Source: Rhyacophila brunnea
Taxonomy: Eukaryota > Arthropoda > Insecta > Trichoptera > Rhyacophilidae
DNA length: 64,000 nt
Direction: 5' to 3'
NCBI GenBank assembly: GCA_022495005.1
Contig: JAGYXB010001104.1
Span: 558,001-622,000, forward strand
Position 1 is the first letter of the stretch. Each line of letters begins with the position of its first letter. Made by a program: the position numbers and the translations under genes. This document shows, piece after piece, positions 62,489 through 64,000 of the stretch. The notes under the pieces were generated by a model, which did not search any database, had not been told where the DNA came from, and saw nothing but the letters and a program-made list of their open reading frames with translations.

Positions 62489-64000
62489 CTACAGAAGAGT
62501 CGGACTATCCCGCTCCCCATACGACGCTGCAAATTTCTCAAATGCCGCAAAGTTGGCCTCGGTTGCTACCAGATCTCCATGACCAATTGGGCCCGTGTGA
62601 GGACGGACCCTGGCAAACAGCTCCGCTCGTTCGAATTCCATAAGCGGGCAATCCCAGAGGATGTGTTCAACATCTTGGTGGTCATGCCCGCAGGTACAAC
62701 CCGGCCCATCTACTATCAAGCCAAACTCGTGGAGTCTGGCGGCGAAGTTGCCATGGCCGGTGAGGAACTGGCTAATCCAGTGCGAAGGTTGGAGTCTTCT
62801 AGTTTGGTGCCTGCAGAATACGTCTGGAAAAAAACGGTAAGTGTGCCGCCCCTTGGGGGAGGCGGTCCACCTCGCCTGCCATGCCGCAAATGCGGTCTTG
62901 TACACAATGTCACTTACAGTCTTCCTGTAAGGAACGTCCTCGGATCTCTGCGGTGGTGTCAGATGGACACCGGCGAGTGTTGTGCTGATCCCCCTCAAGA
63001 GGAGGGTGATCGATCCTCTGACTTGGACGTGCAGATCGAGGGGTAGCACCCCCGCGAGTACGGCAAGCGCGTCAGTAGAAGTTGTGCGGTAGGCTTTGGT
63101 AAGCGAGATCAGCGCAAGTCGCTGCCCGCTTAATAGTGTGCGTCTCACGAGAGTTAAGGAGTTTACTCGAGAATGCCAAATGCTGGAGGCGTAACCGGCA
63201 ATTCCCATGAAAATTGCGCCGTATGCAACCTTAAGGGCTCTAGGCTTAAGTCCCCAATTGCTGCCCGCCATTCGGGCCATTCTCTGATAGGCCGAATTGG
63301 CCTTAGAGACGGCCGTCTTGGCGTGGTGAACGAAAGACAGCTTGTCATCAAGAATTACTCCCAGATACGTAACCCTTTCGGAGAAACGCACTGAGGTCTG
63401 GCCAAAACGAACCGTGGGCGGCCGTCGAGTTATGTTGACCCGAGAACTACCCCTGAGGAGGACAGCTTCCGTTTTGCTCGGGGCAAAGGTCAGCTTGTTC
63501 AGCAACCCCCAATTAAGGATTCTGCCCAAGGCGTCCGTGGCTGCACGCTCAAGTGCCGGTCGGCTGGTCGCCCCAACAAGCAGGAGCAAGTCGTCGGCGT
63601 ACGCAACGAGCGTGCAGCCCGGAGGCAGTGGCAGGGACAGAACGTCGTCAAACAGAATGTTCCACAGAAGGGGTCCCAGGACGGAGCCCTGAGGACACCC
63701 CATGGTGGTCCTCCTGTGAATCAGGCTGGGGCCGGAGTCGTAGGTTATCTCCCTATTGCTGAAGTAGCTTTGAACTAAGGCAAAGAGGTCCCCGGGGATC
63801 TGTTTCAGCCTAAGCTTTGCCAGAACCAAGGGCCACCACGCAGTATCAAACGCGCCCGCTATGTCGAGAAAAATCCCGGCAACGAGGTCCTTGCCAGAGC
63901 TCTCCACAGAATCGATCACAAAGCGAATCGCATCCTCGGTGGACTTTCCGGGTCTAAACCCAAATTGTCTTTGCGAGATTGGACAGTTTTCCGACAGGTG
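62489..64000 (-). CDS. R1-clade LINE reverse transcriptase, C-terminal part, open to window edge
   Basis: 503 uninterrupted codons that continue beyond 64000. In order: QFGFRPGKSTEDAIRF (RT motif 2 region, at the edge), GIFLDIAGAFDTAWW (motif A, catalytic Asp), MGCPQGSVLGPLLWN (motif B), LVAYADDLLLLV (motif C, YADD), a thumb-like region, then a C-terminal CTCGHDHQDVEHILWDC zinc-finger motif (CxC-x8-H-x4-C) and the end at GERDSPTLL. FDTAWW and the GFRPG-STEDAI pair are typical of R1/TRAS/SART-group elements. There is no RNase H. The enzyme copies element RNA at a nicked chromosomal site. The DNA is clearly GC-richer than its surroundings and has no stop, so it is probably a recent copy. Endonuclease and ORF1 should lie right of the window. 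Large open frames in the opposite strand here are shadows. Confidence 0.92.
   Translation of the reverse strand, partial: HLSENCPISQRQFGFRPGKSTEDAIRFVIDSVESSGKDLVAGIFLDIAGAFDTAWWPLVLAKLRLKQIPGDLFALVQSYFSNREITYDSGPSLIHRRTTMGCPQGSVLGPLLWNILFDDVLSLPLPPGCTLVAYADDLLLLVGATSRPALERAATDALGRILNWGLLNKLTFAPSKTEAVLLRGSSRVNITRRPPTVRFGQTSVRFSERVTYLGVILDDKLSFVHHAKTAVSKANSAYQRMARMAGSNWGLKPRALKVAYGAIFMGIAGYASSIWHSRVNSLTLVRRTLLSGQRLALISLTKAYRTTSTDALAVLAGVLPLDLHVQVRGSITLLLRGISTTLAGVHLTPPQRSEDVPYRKTVSDIVYKTAFAAWQARWTASPKGRHTYRFFPDVFCRHQTRRLQPSHWISQFLTGHGNFAARLHEFGLIVDGPGCTCGHDHQDVEHILWDCPLMEFERAELFARVRPHTGPIGHGDLVATEANFAAFEKFAASYGERDSPTLL

Noticed and set aside
62210..63046. 278-codon open frame on the + strand
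   Set aside because: It lies antisense to the R1-type reverse transcriptase and its 3' UTR; the length follows from the high GC of that element and it shows no domain.
1..64000. CRISPR arrays, operons, prokaryotic defence or toxin systems
   Set aside because: Composition, introns and transposons are those of an animal genome; no regularly spaced repeats or gene clusters were seen.

Overview
The window is AT-rich animal DNA, most likely from a hemipteran insect and probably an aphid. That is an inference from the base composition, the many TAGGTACCTAC-type words, the short intron-split exons and the mix of transposons; no marker gene settles the species. There is very little host coding sequence. 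The one recognisable host gene is the 5' part of the catalytic domain of a PP2C/PPM serine/threonine phosphatase of the PPM1E/PPM1F (POPX) type, in four + strand exons between 184 and 5016. Its remaining exons, which should carry the last metal-binding aspartates, were not found in the following 59 kb.

The first 7 kb hold the phosphatase exons with transposon debris in the introns. Intron 1 has an antisense pogo/Tigger element with a DDE-domain remnant and a relic of antisense C2H2 zinc fingers. Intron 3 holds decayed sense zinc fingers between hAT-like ends. After exon 4 come a dispersed repeat with a hammerhead-like core and a 1.2 kb TA-flanked Tigger derivative. That derivative encodes the DNA-binding half and the tail of a transposase but no catalytic domain.

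From 7 to 53 kb the DNA is almost gene-free. It contains well-bounded non-autonomous DNA transposons, notably hAT elements at 11.5 kb and 23.0 kb with exact 8-bp target duplications. A TTAA-flanked fold-back element at 27.4-28.8 kb has two arms of about 676 bp, and MITEs lie at 18.9, 29.2 and 36.0 kb. There are also tRNA-derived SINE copies, broken 3' tails of LINE reverse transcriptases and a probable gypsy-type integrase tail.

From 53.7 kb to the end, transposons are younger and better preserved: a TA-flanked mariner/pogo-type MITE, a 5'-truncated LINE with an intact RNase H domain and poly(A) tail, an 837-bp MITE just after it, an inverted SINE-like pair, and a GC-richer R1-clade reverse transcriptase that is open and runs off the right edge.

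No operon, CRISPR array, rRNA or convincing intact tRNA gene was seen. The structures most worth testing are the long fold-back (possible hairpin RNA), the hammerhead-like motif shared by two dispersed repeats, the zinc-finger fossils beside the phosphatase exons and the truncated phosphatase gene. All element ends and identities were judged by eye.
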